Origin: Dipetalonema caudispina
Taxonomy: Eukaryota > Nematoda > Chromadorea > Rhabditida > Onchocercidae
Length of the DNA: 64,000 nucleotides
Direction: 5' to 3'
Assembly: GCA_013365325.1 (NCBI GenBank)
Contig: JABVXV010000015.1
Coordinates: 472,455 to 536,454 of the forward strand
Shown: piece by piece, positions 1-12,900 of the stretch
Layout: each line of letters begins with the position of its first letter
How positions within the stretch are numbered: the first letter of the stretch is position 1
The notes under the pieces: model-generated
Told to the model about the DNA's origin: nothing
Database searches by the model: none
What the model saw: only the letters and a program-made list of their open reading frames with translations
Position numbers and translations under genes: made by a program

Positions 1-1803
1 TGTTTAGGTTTCACTGATTGAGTTGCTTGGCCTTTATGTTCAGATGTCTTCTAGTTCGTATGAAATTCGAAAAGAATATGGTATAATTCATTGCATTTCA
101 GCATAATTCAATCACTACCATTTATATATCATTTTGAGGTCCCCACGTTATTTTGTGAAGTCTAATTCCTTCTATTGTTATGTTTTATTTTTAGTTCATC
201 AGTTTTCTACCTGTTCATATGTTCTCTTGCAGAACTAACATGCTTCAAGGCGTTGTGCGGAGAATATTTGGTTTAGGTGAGAACTTTATTAATTTAATTT
301 GCGTAACTTATGTTTCTCAAAAGCTTTAAATTGTGCAGTAGATTTCAAAATTATGAGTAACGGATTATATCATATTTTTCCCATAATTTCTTTGTTATTC
401 TGTTATTTCATCTTCCTTCAAAAAGTAATTTGTGGATTATATGCTTCTTACTAATTGTGAAGGCATAAGTGGTGGATTTTTTCCCTTTCCATAGGAAAAT
501 TAAACAAAGTTTTTGATCAAAATAAGGAGCAAATAGTCGTTAGTTAATTTCCCTAAGCTTGATTTACAAATCGTAAGTTTCACTTTATTTTTATTTGGGA
601 TTTGAATATTTTTCTAAGAATTTTGCCTTATAATTTTTGACTGCTTCATTTAGGTGTGCCATATCAATGTAGGTAATTGTAACAGACAATAAAGATCAAA
701 AACGAAATCAAAGGTAGTGGGAAACTGTTCTGTTGAAAAGATAGCAAATTATTGGAATTATTTATCAGTTCTCATTCTATAAATCTCTTTCTGAATTTTT
801 CATTTTCTTAACGCCGAAAGCTTTAAGCCATGTGAATTTTCAATTTTTGCTTGTACAGCTTACGTGTCCTTTGTGTTTTCTTTTTTCAGATACATTTTAA
901 TTTGCATTTTCTAGTCTTATGCTTACTATGTTTTTATAGTTTTTGTTGATAGCCAGTTTCGTATTCTTTAGGCACTACATCGCGTTTTGAGGGAAAAAAA
1001 TTGATGAGATGCATCAATTTTTTGGCGATTAATTTTGAGAATTTGCTTAGGGATTCATCTAAGAAAATTCATTTTTACTGAATTTACCGCACATTAGTTC
1101 TTATTCTACCCTATAGACAGATTAGTGAATACATTAATTCATGCCTATGCAAAATCAACTGGAGGTTGTAAAGACATCATGGAATAAAGCAAGTATGGAA
1201 GAATATATCTAAAGGCCAATGTTAATCTTGCGGTGGCCATGAGCATAAGAGGATGAGAATGTGTTCTCTAAAATTGTGACCATTATTATGCAACAGTCTT
1301 AGATTACACAAGAAAGATTAATTCTTATGGTAAACTCCATATGTTAATGCTTGATATATTTATACATAAATTATGGTTTCATTGGAGTTTTAAATAAAAA
1401 AAGATAAAATTTTCATTCATTGTGGATTATTATTCTTGTTATTCGGATATGTGTTACTGAATGTCACATTACTGTAACAAATTCTGCTGTGATACATTAT
1501 CACGGCTGTCAAGTTTCTTGATTAGAAGCTAGTACAACATGATAATCCATTGATATCCTCTTCAATTCTTACGGTATAGAAAGGTACCCTACCATTTAAT
1601 CTCACCTAAAATAAGCTGAAGATTATGAAGATGCGTGGGATTCAAGCAATTATAAAAAGTATAAATCTAAAGGGCATGTTATGAAGTGATGTTCGCATCA
1701 AGAATCAACAACTTTTGACCGGGAACTTTTCGATGTAACTTTGATGTTTTAGTTTGTCATTTCATCACAAAATGCTTATTGATTTTATTGTTGCAGATAG
1801 TAA
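1..1803. other. Upstream non-coding stretch with one candidate exon
   Basis: No gene is recognised here. A short piece at 233-275 lies between a good acceptor (cttgcag) and a possible donor (gtgaga) and contains an ATG at 240 that reads MLQGVVRRIFGL. It could be a 5' exon of the TMED gene or of an unrelated transcript, or it could be chance. The rest is AT-rich with many stops in all frames. The T-rich acceptor ending at 1798 (gttgcag) belongs to the next gene. Confidence 0.4.
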
Positions 1804-3237
1804 ATGTCAATCCTCTTGCTTCTCTTAACCTTAGTGTGTAGTTCGGTACGTGCACTGTATTTCCATATCGCTGAAACTGAGCGGAAATGTTTTATCGAGG
1901 AGATACCTGATGAAACAACTGTGATTGGTAATTATAAAGTGATGTTATATGACCCAAACACGAAAGGTTATGGTGAATATCCGAGAATCGGAATGCATGT
2001 TGAAGTTAAAGATCCCGAGGATAAGGTAATTCTTATTTAGTTTTATAATTGAACAGAAGTGATGGGAACAAATCGTCCGGAAAATTGTTCCTTTATCGAC
2101 GTTTAAAGACAATTCAATCTTTAATTGCTGTATTTCGTGATTTCAAATACAGTAATAGCCTGTGATGTAGAACGTGTATTTTCTAGGAATGTTAGACGAA
2201 TTTTGTTTTTCATAATTGATCTGTGGAAGGATTCTGATTGTAATAAATTTTTGTACGTTTTCCCGTGTTAAATTTCCCTTCATCATCCTAGTTATTATTG
2301 TAATTTGGTTTTGCGGATGGATGTTTGATTCATTGCTACTTAATCATTCAAATAATAAAATGGAAATTCTAAATCCTCTCAATTTCTTACTACACTTCCA
2401 GATAATCTTATCGAAATTATATACCAGTGAAGGACGATTTACATTTACCTCCCATTCACCTGGTGAACATTTCATTTGTTTATATTCAAATTCAACTTCT
2501 TGGTTTAGTGGTGCACAGTTGCGCGTGTACCTTGACATTCAGACTGGTGAACACACACAGGACTACGAGCAGGTAATTTTAAATTTGTTAAGCGTATTTT
2601 ATTTATTTATGGGCGAAAGCAGCATTTCGAAAGTTAAATCAGTTCCGTGATACTTTGATCAAATTTTATGTATTTCGTTCAGAATTTCACATAACGTAGA
2701 CCTTTGTATAACCTACAGCGTTCCTACTACTGAGTTCCGAATTTCACAGGATCACGGCTAATTTTTCGTAAATTTGTTCTACTTCGAAATAAGTCATCTT
2801 AGGTAGCCGCAAAAGATAAACTGAACGAATTGCAACTTCGAGTGAGGCAATTACTTGATCAAGTTGAGCAGATTTCCAAGGAACAGAACTATCAGCGGTA
2901 CAGGTATGCGTCATTTCACTTCCAAAGTGTCTGCAAATTTCGAAGTTTTTTTATAAGGAATAGCAAGATTCATTTAGTGTTGTGCATCGTCGAATGATAT
3001 GCATGTACTTTTACTACGGTCATAAATGGATTGGTTTTAATGTCCACAGTTTCATTTGATTTTTCTCATCGGTAGCATTGAACGAATTTAAGGGAAGAAC
3101 GTTTCCGGCAGACAAGCGAAAATACGAATTCACGAGTGTTATGGTGGTCCATTGCACAAACAATCGTACTGTTATTAACGGGAGCTTGGCAGATGCGTCA
3201 TTTGAAGGGGTTCTTTGAAGCTAAAAAACTTGTTTGA
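1804..3237 (+). CDS. tmed-4: p24-family cargo receptor, TMED4/9 (p24 alpha) class
   Basis: Four exons: 1804-2025, 2402-2572, 2803-2903, 3093-3237. Together they give 212 residues, the usual p24 length, and all junctions are GT..AG and in frame. Seen in the sequence: an N-terminal hydrophobic signal peptide ([16 protein letters not shown]), a GOLD domain starting [13 protein letters not shown], a coiled-coil stretch with the family phrase [16 protein letters not shown], one C-terminal membrane span ([15 protein letters not shown]) and a short cytosolic tail ending FFEAKKLV. The final KKLV is a dilysine COPI retrieval signal and the diphenylalanine fits COPII export. Family knowledge: these type I proteins cycle between ER and Golgi and help package secretory cargo. 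The start lies 5 bases after an acceptor (ttgcag at 1793-1798) with no coding exon before it, which suggests trans-splicing. The symbol is by nematode analogy. The alpha-class assignment is strong. Confidence 0.93.
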
Positions 3238-4576
3238 TTACTGTTTACTTTTAGAACTCTTTTCTGCCATGTTTTTAGGTTCTGTATATGTTTTTCTGGG
3301 ATTAAATGCTTGTAGGGTTTTCGTATTGTCAGCTTGCGAAAAAATGAAGCTTATTTGTTTTCTTTTTTCATCTTAAAAATTGTAGATAGAAAGTAAAAGT
3401 TATTGGTATATGTGGATTACGGTTTGAGGTTATTCCGACATTTTGAAAAAGGGATTTTTGGAAGTGAATTTTATGCATGTGAAAGGAAGTAATGAGAAAG
3501 ATTTCTGAAAATTGTCAGGAATAGCTTTTCGATTGCGAAGTACTAATTGTAAATTGATTTTAATGGTTGCACTTATTGTTTTATCCATTATATTCCAATA
3601 GTTTTTCGAAGATTGTTATGGATCCGGCCAAAATTGTTAATAACTAGCTTTTTGTCTTCATTAGAATCATGATCAACAGAACGAAAACATGGTTAAGAGA
3701 TACTAACCTGAGGCAAGTGATGCCGAAGCGATTCCAAACATCACTAAGGTGTTGTTAGTGCCAAGAAAACTTACAATGAAATGTTGGTTTTCTATGAATT
3801 GGATAATTCATATTTTATTATATCCAGTAATATTGATTTTATAAATACAAACCTTGTCATTGTTCTAGTTGTTGCTGAGGCACTGAAACACCTTCTTACG
3901 TATCTAAGCTCTGTTATTCATAACCTGCGATACTCATCAAATGATGATTTTTCTGATTGTGCGTCATTTGTGTTAAATTCCATTTACGAAATCGATACAA
4001 TCGTGTATAATGCGCAGTCTCTTACCGTTTTCGATATTATACTTCCCATCACTCTTAATACTTGTAGTTCTTTAATTAATTCTTATTGCTGTTTATGCCT
4101 TATTCTGCTAATTTGAGTTTTCATTTATTTTATTTGCATTTGGGCACTACTCTCTGTGGTTATTCTTTCCTCTACCGATTCATCCATTGAAATATTTTTT
4201 CCTTCCAAAAAAAAAAAAAAGAAGAAAAAACAGCCATTATCTGATGATGTTTATCTCTTTAAATTACGGGAAGCAGTTGATGTTCTTCCTGCACTTGAAA
4301 AGTTTCATCAACATAAGGGATGAAAAGTAACTGGTTGGTGTTTAAAAAGATCTGAAGGGATAATTGTTTTATTGTCCGCGTACTAACACATATGAACTTA
4401 ATTCTTCATTGTTCTGCAAAACGAATGTAACAGACATCAATGTTACGACAATATCGTTTCTGACCAATCGTGGGTACAGATGTTGAGTTCAGTGCTTGAC
4501 TAAAACCTAAAGATCGTGAAGATAAGGCGCTGCTGATAATTGTTGTCAAAATGGGAAATAGTTTGCAGGAGTACAA
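3238..4576. other. Intergenic stretch, no gene assigned
   Basis: No family is recognised. A 111-codon open frame at 3781-4116 and a short frame around 4236-4322 (LREAVDVLPALEKFH) are open but lack convincing splice partners or homology. The second could be a decayed exon. An A14 tract lies near 4207. The T-poor acceptor gtttgcag ending at 4568 serves the next gene. Confidence 0.4.
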
Positions 4577-7500
4577 ATGTTCATGCAAAAATGGGTGAAA
4601 GGGATACCAAAGGGATGGCTGGTAGTAATTGCCACGGGTGCAGGTGTTAGTGGAGCCTACTACAATTACTTGTATGTTTTTTTTTTTTTCTTTTTTTTCA
4701 TTCTAAACATACAACCGGTTCCACTTAAGCGTTAAAGATGAAAAGGAGAAAGATTAAGATTTACAAATATTTCAGGTATTTTCATTTCAAAAATTATTTT
4801 AGTGAAAAATTTCATTGTAAATTCGAAAGATGTGCAAAGAGAGACTAAAATATCCTATCTCAATTAAGAAATTTTATTTACTATATTATTGATATATGCA
4901 TCAATGGCAACTATTTGAAACATAACACAGAGATTACAAATATAAAAGAAAGGATAGGGATAAAAAGTTCAGATAGTTTCTTTCTCTTTTAATTATATCT
5001 TTATGCTCACAATAAAATTTTATGAGCTCAAAATAATTGTGTTAACTAATTCGTATAAACTTCATTTCTCATAAACACATGTTACTGAATGCTATCTAGA
5101 TTGTCCTAGTCAAAGTTTTGGTGATTATTTTTCAATAACTTTTAATTTAAAATATTTCAAATATTGATTTGCTTAATTTTAGTTACGGCAAACCACACGA
5201 TAATTACAAATTTGGGCATGATTTGGCTAATAAAACATATATTGTTGTGGGCGCCTCTTCTGGTATTGGTAAAGAAACAGCCAAAGAATTGGCGATGCGA
5301 AAAGCGAAAGTAATCATGGCTTGTAGGTAGGGTCATATGTAAACTTTTAATAGTGTAATTATAAAATGAAATTGCATATTTTTACGGTTTATTTCTCGAG
5401 AATCTTTAAAATTAAGGAGAGAGGTATTACGCCAAATAGCTGTTTTGAAGACTTATCTTTAGATGATAATACGACATTTATACTAATTTGACATGTCGGC
5501 ATTTAAGTGCCATTGTTTAATAGCCTTAAAAGTTGTGCCACTAACCTACAAATATAGAAATGCAGATATCAGAAGTGGTAAAAGATGATAGTTCACACCT
5601 TCAGTTAAGCAACTTTACAGGGATAATCGGAAATGCATTGAAGCTCGCCGAAACTTAGTAATAGCAACAAAAAATATGGAGATTTATTGTAGACGTTTAA
5701 ATTTGGAAGACTTTGATTCAGTAAGAGAATTCGTTCTCAAACTTGACACAGGTAAGATCAGCTAGTTAAAGAATTACTTCTGGCGTTTAATGTACTCTTG
5801 AGCTATGATTAAGTTGTAGGAAATAGCCAAAATTTCATCTCTCTTTTGACGGACAAATGGGAATCTTAAAAGTTTATTTTAAAAAACAGTTTTTTCTGAG
5901 CATGTCATGAATTATTTTATAATTAAAAAAAAGAACAATAAAAACAAACAATAAATTGTTGAACGAAAATGATATTTCTCAAAACAGCAAAGTTTTTTTT
6001 TTTTTTTTTTTAATTTTGCTGAAAAACAATGTCTGCCTTAAAATGATGTATTCTTATAGGTAAAGGAAATATCGAACAAATCGATGGCGTATTGTACAGT
6101 GCTGCTACTGTAGAATCTACTCGGAAAACGAATAAGGTTAATAATATCGTGAAGGAAAAATTCTTTTCAACCTTATTTTACTACTCTTTAATTTTTTAAC
6201 AATTTCTTTTGAAGTTAAATTTACGTCAGCAATTTGAAGATTGCTATCGTGGAGTGATACATGTTATGTCGAAAATAATTGATAAATGATTTATAATCTG
6301 GTAAAATAATTCTCCACTCTGCTGTTCTCAACTGGGTTACGTGCGCTACATTGATTCATTCTTGATTTTGGTGTTCTGTGATACAGAATATTTTTTTTTT
6401 TTTTGCAGAATCACATTGAGCGTACATTTGCAACGAATCATTTGGGACCGTTTTTGTTAACATCATTACTGTATGATCGACTGAGGAAGCAGTCAAGTTC
6501 AGTTCGCCTCGTGTTTTTGAATACTTCAGATCTAAAACTGTAAATTATCTATTTCATTTTTCAAAACCATTTGATACTGTATTAGACATTTCATATAGGG
6601 GAATTTTGCTTTCCTCTTTTTTGTAAGAAGGATACTTCTCTTATTTAACGTATCTTTTGCAGAGACGAGTTAAATTTTGATGATTTAAATTCTGCGGACT
6701 TAACGAAGTGGCAAAATTCTCCAGAGAAGGCCAGAAAGGATGCTTACTATCAAAGCAAACTTGCTTTGACTCTCTTTGTGAAGTCGCTGTCAGAAAAGGT
6801 CAAGGGTTAGTTTTTTCGAGAAAACCAAGCTTATTAACAATCCTTGCTGAAATTAGAAATCTCTGTTTTCTGCAGTTTTCTGCCTTGTTCCTAACACTGA
6901 GAAGTGGTTGCCGCTTTGTAGAATTACACTGCAACAGTGAATTTGATAGACTATGGGATAAAGTGAAGTTAGATGTCATTATTACTTCTGGGCCATTTGA
7001 GATAAATTTATAGTCATTATTTATTAAACGATACGATCCTTTTCAAATTGCTTTCAATGATTTTATTCTAGGTACAAATGTACGAGTTACGATGGTTGAT
7101 CCAGGTGATACAAAAACTGACCTATTTTATCGTTTGGAAGCAGCTGATAAACAAATATTTATTGTACGATGGTGTAAGTCTCTGAAAAGGTAGTTTTTTG
7201 TGGAATCAGTTACAAATTTAAAATAAATTTGAAAGGGTCGTCTTAGTTATTTGACCACCTTTCAACAAAAGTGGAGATTTTATAGATGGGTTTATGCACT
7301 CGTTGCTGCGCAGTCGGTCAGCGACGCCATTCATCCTGTATTATATGCACTTGCGGACGAAAAGATGGAGGACGCGAACGGAATTTTCATCAAGTTAGTT
7401 TTGTCAGATTAGGTTTTAAAAACTTAAAGAACTTTGTTCCAAACACTAGTTTTTTACTTAACCATAACATATTAACGGTACCTTTGCGTTCTACGCTTGA

Positions 7501-7819
7501 CTTCCGCCAAAATTAGGAAGCGTATTTCCATTAAAGACAAACATGTCGATTTACTCAGCCATCGGACAGTCTGGTTTTCTCTTGTTTTTATAATCTTTTT
7601 ATGTGAAAAATTTGTAGCTCAATTAGGACCGAACTGCCATGGCATCAACTAGCATCGGATGAGAAAATTCTCGATAAGTTGTGGCTAACAAGTGCTAAAT
7701 GGACAGAAACGGGTATTCATTTGGAACGTCTTCAACAAGATTTAAAGAAACCAAGAGCCCAGGAAACAGGTGCAACAAAAGAGTTGAGAACTAGAACGGG
7801 TTGGTTTTCGTGGCTTTGA
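4577..7819 (+). CDS. Membrane-anchored short-chain dehydrogenase/reductase, RDH11-14-like
   Basis: Nine exons: 4577-4671, 5183-5326, 5621-5751, 6060-6136, 6409-6539, 6663-6805, 7072-7189, 7286-7393, 7618-7819. They encode 382 residues, all in frame. A hydrophobic span (about residues 14-31) precedes the Rossmann fold. The cofactor motif GASSGIG is at 55-61, followed by the basic MACR stretch. N159 of NHLG, the YxxxK pair Y221/K225 and the post-catalytic block NVRVTMVDPGDTKT are all present. The C-terminal half resembles RDH13-type proteins. Family knowledge: such enzymes reduce or oxidise retinoids, steroids or lipid aldehydes using NADP(H). The substrate cannot be read from sequence. Odd point: the structural NNAG motif is replaced by YSAA at 136-139. 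A second in-frame ATG at 4583 could also be the start. The start follows an acceptor at 4568, suggesting trans-splicing. A poly(A) signal AATAAA is at 8013-8018. Confidence 0.9.
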
Positions 7820-9914
7820 TGAAGAGGAGTTCTCAATAGTTTTTCTAGTATTGAGTTTGTGAGAGAAGTATCGAGATGTATTAAAATGATGAATTGAAGC
7901 AGACAACTAAATACTATGTGATTTGAAGATTCATGATCCTCCTTCATGTTTTTTTTGATAGGAGTATGAAGCGATTATTATAATATGTTGTTGTTACGTT
8001 GTCGCATATACGAATAAAATTTTCTTTTCTTTATAACTATCTTTAAAGGGAATAAATCTGAACTGGACGCGTCAGGAAGGAGAATAAGCGTATTATACCC
8101 TGATCTTAATTCTAGGTGCTAACAGAAAAGGCAATCAAAAATCATATGAAATCAGCCGACTACTACTGTTAACTTAATATTAAAGCTACATTGCCTATCA
8201 TCTTTCATTTGCATTAAATCACAAAATGATATCAATTATCATCAGCTTCCTTATTTGTTGGCCACAAATTATCTCATATTTTACGGTGATAAAATGAGAA
8301 AGTAACAAACGATTATGGATGGAAGTCGGAAAGAAGAGGAAATGTTTTAGAAAATTAGGAAAGAAGAATATGATATCAGGAGGGATCTGTTCCTAGCGAT
8401 CGTTTACTTTCTCGATCTCTGCCATTTAAATAATCTTTCAGGTCAACAGTTCTTTACTCATTTTCCAAATCCTTTATTAGATGATTTTTTAACCCGTTTG
8501 TCTGATCATGCTAAACAGTTATTAAAATTTGGAAATTTTCTATGAGATAGAAATGTGCTACAGACTTCGTGGAATAAAAAGAAGAAAAAAATGATAGGTC
8601 ACAGTTGATATCTTATATTTTGATAGATAAGAAAGGGACCTTCGTTGGATTCAATGAAATATTCCACAGATTTTTATTTCGATTACATTAGGGAAAGCTG
8701 ATTTTATCGAGATATATTGGAATTAATCATATTAGCAGGAACAGATCATAATCCTGGTAAATTTCTAATTCATTAAAACATAGAACAAGACAGCGACGTT
8801 CTGTGACGATGATAGGATTGGATGGGACGAAGGGAGCGAGATGTTGTTGATCTTTAACGCATTCAGCGTTGTTGTAGTTAAGCGTGCGTTCTTACCCTCT
8901 TTCATTGCTGATATTTTTCTACTTAACAGTAGTAGTTTCAGTTGATCTTCCTACTTTACATCACTTTTAGCACCTTAAATTACTACAATTGAATTAATTG
9001 CTTATCATTATATTAAAATTTGTTGATGAAGAATTATTTTAGACATACCTATGTTAAAATTTACATATCACAAAGGATATTTCATTGTCCTTTTTATTTA
9101 TGTTCTTTTTTTTTTTTTTTTTTTTTTTCATTCTGTAATATAAAAGATAGTGAAGTCAGTATGCTTTTATGTAAATATGATAAGATAAAAGCTTTTTATA
9201 GTCTTTGTTACTTTCAATGTGTTAATGTTGGCTATAATTTTGTCCCAAATCATTTAATTGCCATTTATTTATCATAAATAATTTAAGAGTTTTTTTTAAA
9301 CAAATATTTGAAATTGCTAGAAATACAAAAATTTCACTTAGTTGATGTAAATTTTAACTTATAATGAAAATTTGTTTCGTTTGAGATATGTTGCATTATA
9401 TATTACTGATTTGTTACACGTCATATGTATTTACGAAAATCATTCTTTAATTTATTGTAAATATTAGTTATAGTTATTAGTTATGTTAATTTGAGTATAT
9501 ATGATTACAATAGTGTTCCACTGTACCGTTTTCATTTATTGTAGTAATGATTTGTTTAGTATTGATAAAGTTTGGAACAGTATCAGATGGTTGTTCTGGG
9601 CATTACTCATATTATGAACATCATCGCTTAGACAAACAGTTTTTTTTTTTTTTTGACGTTAAACAGACATAAGTTAGAAGTTTTGTTTACCCATAAAGCT
9701 TCTTGGCCGGTCTTTTGAATCATTACAGTGCGTCTGATTACTTAAAAACGTAAGAAATGTGCATTGAATTTTTTGCTTTATTGAGCGTATTGTAAGATTC
9801 CCGTAAATTTGCTGCAATATTTTATGCGATAATGAGTTTACTTAAAATCTCACTTTTTACGGTGTTTGATCTTCAGTAAGAACTCTTTTTTTTTTTGCCA
9901 CAGAACTCCGATCC
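7820..9914. other. Intergenic stretch with SDR 3' UTR and T tracts
   Basis: Nothing coding is recognised. It includes the probable 3' UTR of the SDR gene up to the AATAAA at 8013, a T23 run at 9106-9128, and a T-rich acceptor (ttgccacag, ending at 9903) just before the next gene. Open frames inside are short and AT-driven. Confidence 0.5.
9106..9128. repeat. T23 homopolymer
   Basis: An uninterrupted run of 23 T lies in the space between the SDR and DLST genes. It is one of several long T or A tracts in this window. Its length is likely to vary and to be error-prone in sequencing. Confidence 0.9.
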
Positions 9915-12900
9915 ATGTTGCGACGTGCCATTTCTACATACAGTCGTATACTGCTGAATCAGGTTCGATTTTCGATTTCTGATTTAATCTCTAGTCTGAT
10001 TTATGATTTCAAACAGACAAGATAGATGAGTAATGTGAACTACATGATTACAATACTTCTCCCAATAGTTATGCGATTTTGTGACGGATCCTGACGTAGT
10101 GATGCTTAACTTCAGTGAAAACTATTTAATCTTTTACGTTATATCGTCTTACTGTTTTAGTTTGTTGATGGTTTTGAATAAATCCATATTAGAGAAATAC
10201 AGAAAAGCACGATGAAGATTTTTCAATGTGATAACTTTTTAGTTTCAAAGGTCGATCATAACTAAATTTTTTAACAGTTACGATATTTATCTTTTTCGTT
10301 AGATGCAAAAGAATTTTTTATTCCTTACAATGTTTTGTGCTTATTTTTCATATTTCAGAAATAAGGATACTCTTTCGCCACTTTTTCACATACTTGATTT
10401 CCGTAGTTAGTGAGGCAAGTGAGATTCGAGCCAACCTTTTGCAGATCTAATTGTTTTGTATTCATCCATGCTACACACTTGAGTTATATTTAATTGGAGG
10501 AAAAGTATATAGAAGGCTTGAAGAAAACCAGAAGAAGATAGCAGTGTATTGATCAGTTTAGTGAGATGCTAATTAATGAGCAGTTCAAGCGAAATGCTTA
10601 GCCAGACAGTTTCATCAGCTTCTGTCACAAAGTAAGACCCAATACATTGCTGTTAGCGGAGGAGCTGCATCATATAATCAATCAGGTCTAGAGATGCACT
10701 GATCAGAGGGTTCTAGTGATGTTATATCTAGTGTTTTCAGCCAAACGGTAAAAGGTTATTGCTCAACAAACTGCGTGTTACACATTGCCAAGGATATTTT
10801 ACTGTTCCACAATTACTGACACAACAAAATTGGTCGTTTCATTACTTCGATATAGTTGGACAATTACATACAAGCCAGACATGTCGTTCGTTTTTTGCAG
10901 CTTTCACGGAAATCAGATTTGTGAGAGTAGAATTAATTATCTGTTAACAGACCTCCTACTGAGCATTCTCTAATTTTTTTGATGAATTTGATGTTTAAAT
11001 TAATCAGTTGGATTCCAGGCACTGATGTCATAGATGTGGAAGGACCTGCTTTCGCAGAATCAATCTCTGAAGGGGATATAAGATGGTTGAAACGTTAGTT
11101 TTCAAATAAAAATCAATCTGTTTTTGTTTTTAGGCTTTTTTTTCGTATTAATTTATTTCTTCCATTTGAGTCACTTCGATGTATTTTGCCATTTTATGAA
11201 TCGTAGCATGTATGCCTTGAATAGTTACTAGTTTTGAAATAATTTGTAGAATATAACTGGTTTCAGAAAAGGGTGACTTTATCAATCGAGATGATTTGGT
11301 CGCTGAGATAGAGACTGATAAGGTTAACTTTTCTATTTTCAGGTTGTTTTTATCCGAAATATAAACATTTTGCTTCAACTAGACAATGAATCATGAATGT
11401 GAAGTATTCAATATCTTTTAGACAACCGTAGAAGTGCCAGCCCCACAGTCAGGAACAATAGTTGAACTTCTAGTAGAAGATGGTGGTCGAGTAATTGCAC
11501 ATCAGAAGCTGTATAAACTAGAAGTTGGAGGAGGTGAGTCGTGATTCATTTTTAAAAAACTACGGTAGTATTCTCTCAAATACTGTTTTCTACGACAGTT
11601 TCTTTGGAGATACCAGACTCAGCCATGCATCCTTCCTTAAAAGATTGATGGCACGTCCGCTAAACTTAAAAGTTCCGCTAACCGTACAGAGTGGCAGTTA
11701 TGAACTTTTGATGTTTAAAAACTGCTGTTAACACATTAATATGAGATATATTTTGTATGATTACCATGACTATAGGGTAGTTGTATTTTCAGAAGCATCT
11801 GCTAAGAGTGAAGAAAAAGCAAAGAAACCAGTAGAACAGCAAACTTCTCCTCTATCACCGCCAAAGTCAGAATCAGTGCAGACATCACCAGCGTCATCTG
11901 GTCCAGTAGGTGAGGAGCTGTACCTAATATATTTCTAGCTTGACCTAGTTCGAATCCATATAATTACAACTATTTGAAAAGGAATTTCAAAAACAAATGA
12001 GCCATGTGAAATGAGATTTCAGATTAATATCTGAGATTTGTTTCAGAAAAGCCTATTACCCCTCCATCTTCAGTGAAAATTGCAACTCCACCTCTTCCAT
12101 CGTCTTCTCAACCTAAACCAGAACCTCTTATGCAAAAAATTCCATCGATCACTGATCAAAGTCTCTTTACTGGTTCAAGAAATGAGACACGAGTGAAGAT
12201 GAACCGAATGCGTTTGAGAATAGCACAACGATTGAAAAATGCTCAGAATACTTATGCCATGCTTACCACTTTCAATGAAGTAGACATGAGGTCTTCTTGC
12301 TTCTTATACTTCTTTTTTTTGAAGCATTTTCCAAGCGGTTTCTTATTAAATAATTTAATGATGATAGTATTCTGGATTGAAGAGTCACATATGAATCTTT
12401 AATATGTAACTGACTGAAAAGGATAAAAAATTAAGTTTATTAGCTTCAAGAAGTTTACACTAATGGCACTGTTATGGTCGAAGTCATCTTGAGTAATTAC
12501 AAACTGCAAGTGGTCGATTAAATTAGATTTGGAAAATTTAAATTGTCAAAGGATAGGCTTTCAGCAGTGTATTGGAAATGAGAAAACGCTATCAAAAAGA
12601 ATTCATCGCAAAATATGGCATTAAAATCGGACTGATGTCGCCATTTATTCGAGCATCTGCTTATGCTTTGCAAGAATTTCCTACTGTTAATGCTGGTGAG
12701 TTTTCCGTTCTAGCAACTCATGTTGGATCACTCAGTTTTACTTTATGATTCAAAATTTGATCTGATTGCCTAGATTTCTGTTTCAATCTTGTTCGAGTCA
12801 TACCATTGTCTGTTCCTATCTCTCTGTTTCACGAACTTTTGGCGTCTTTTTCATATTCGTAATTTTCTGTTGGATGTACATTTGTTCTTGTCGAGACAAA

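Noticed and set aside
2216..2650. 144-codon open frame containing a TMED block
   Set aside because: Only 2402-2572 is coding. The rest is intron read-through on both sides of the exon.
11940..11970. tRNA B-box-like gttcgaatcc in a DLST intron
   Set aside because: No matching A box, acceptor stem or cloverleaf spacing is present.
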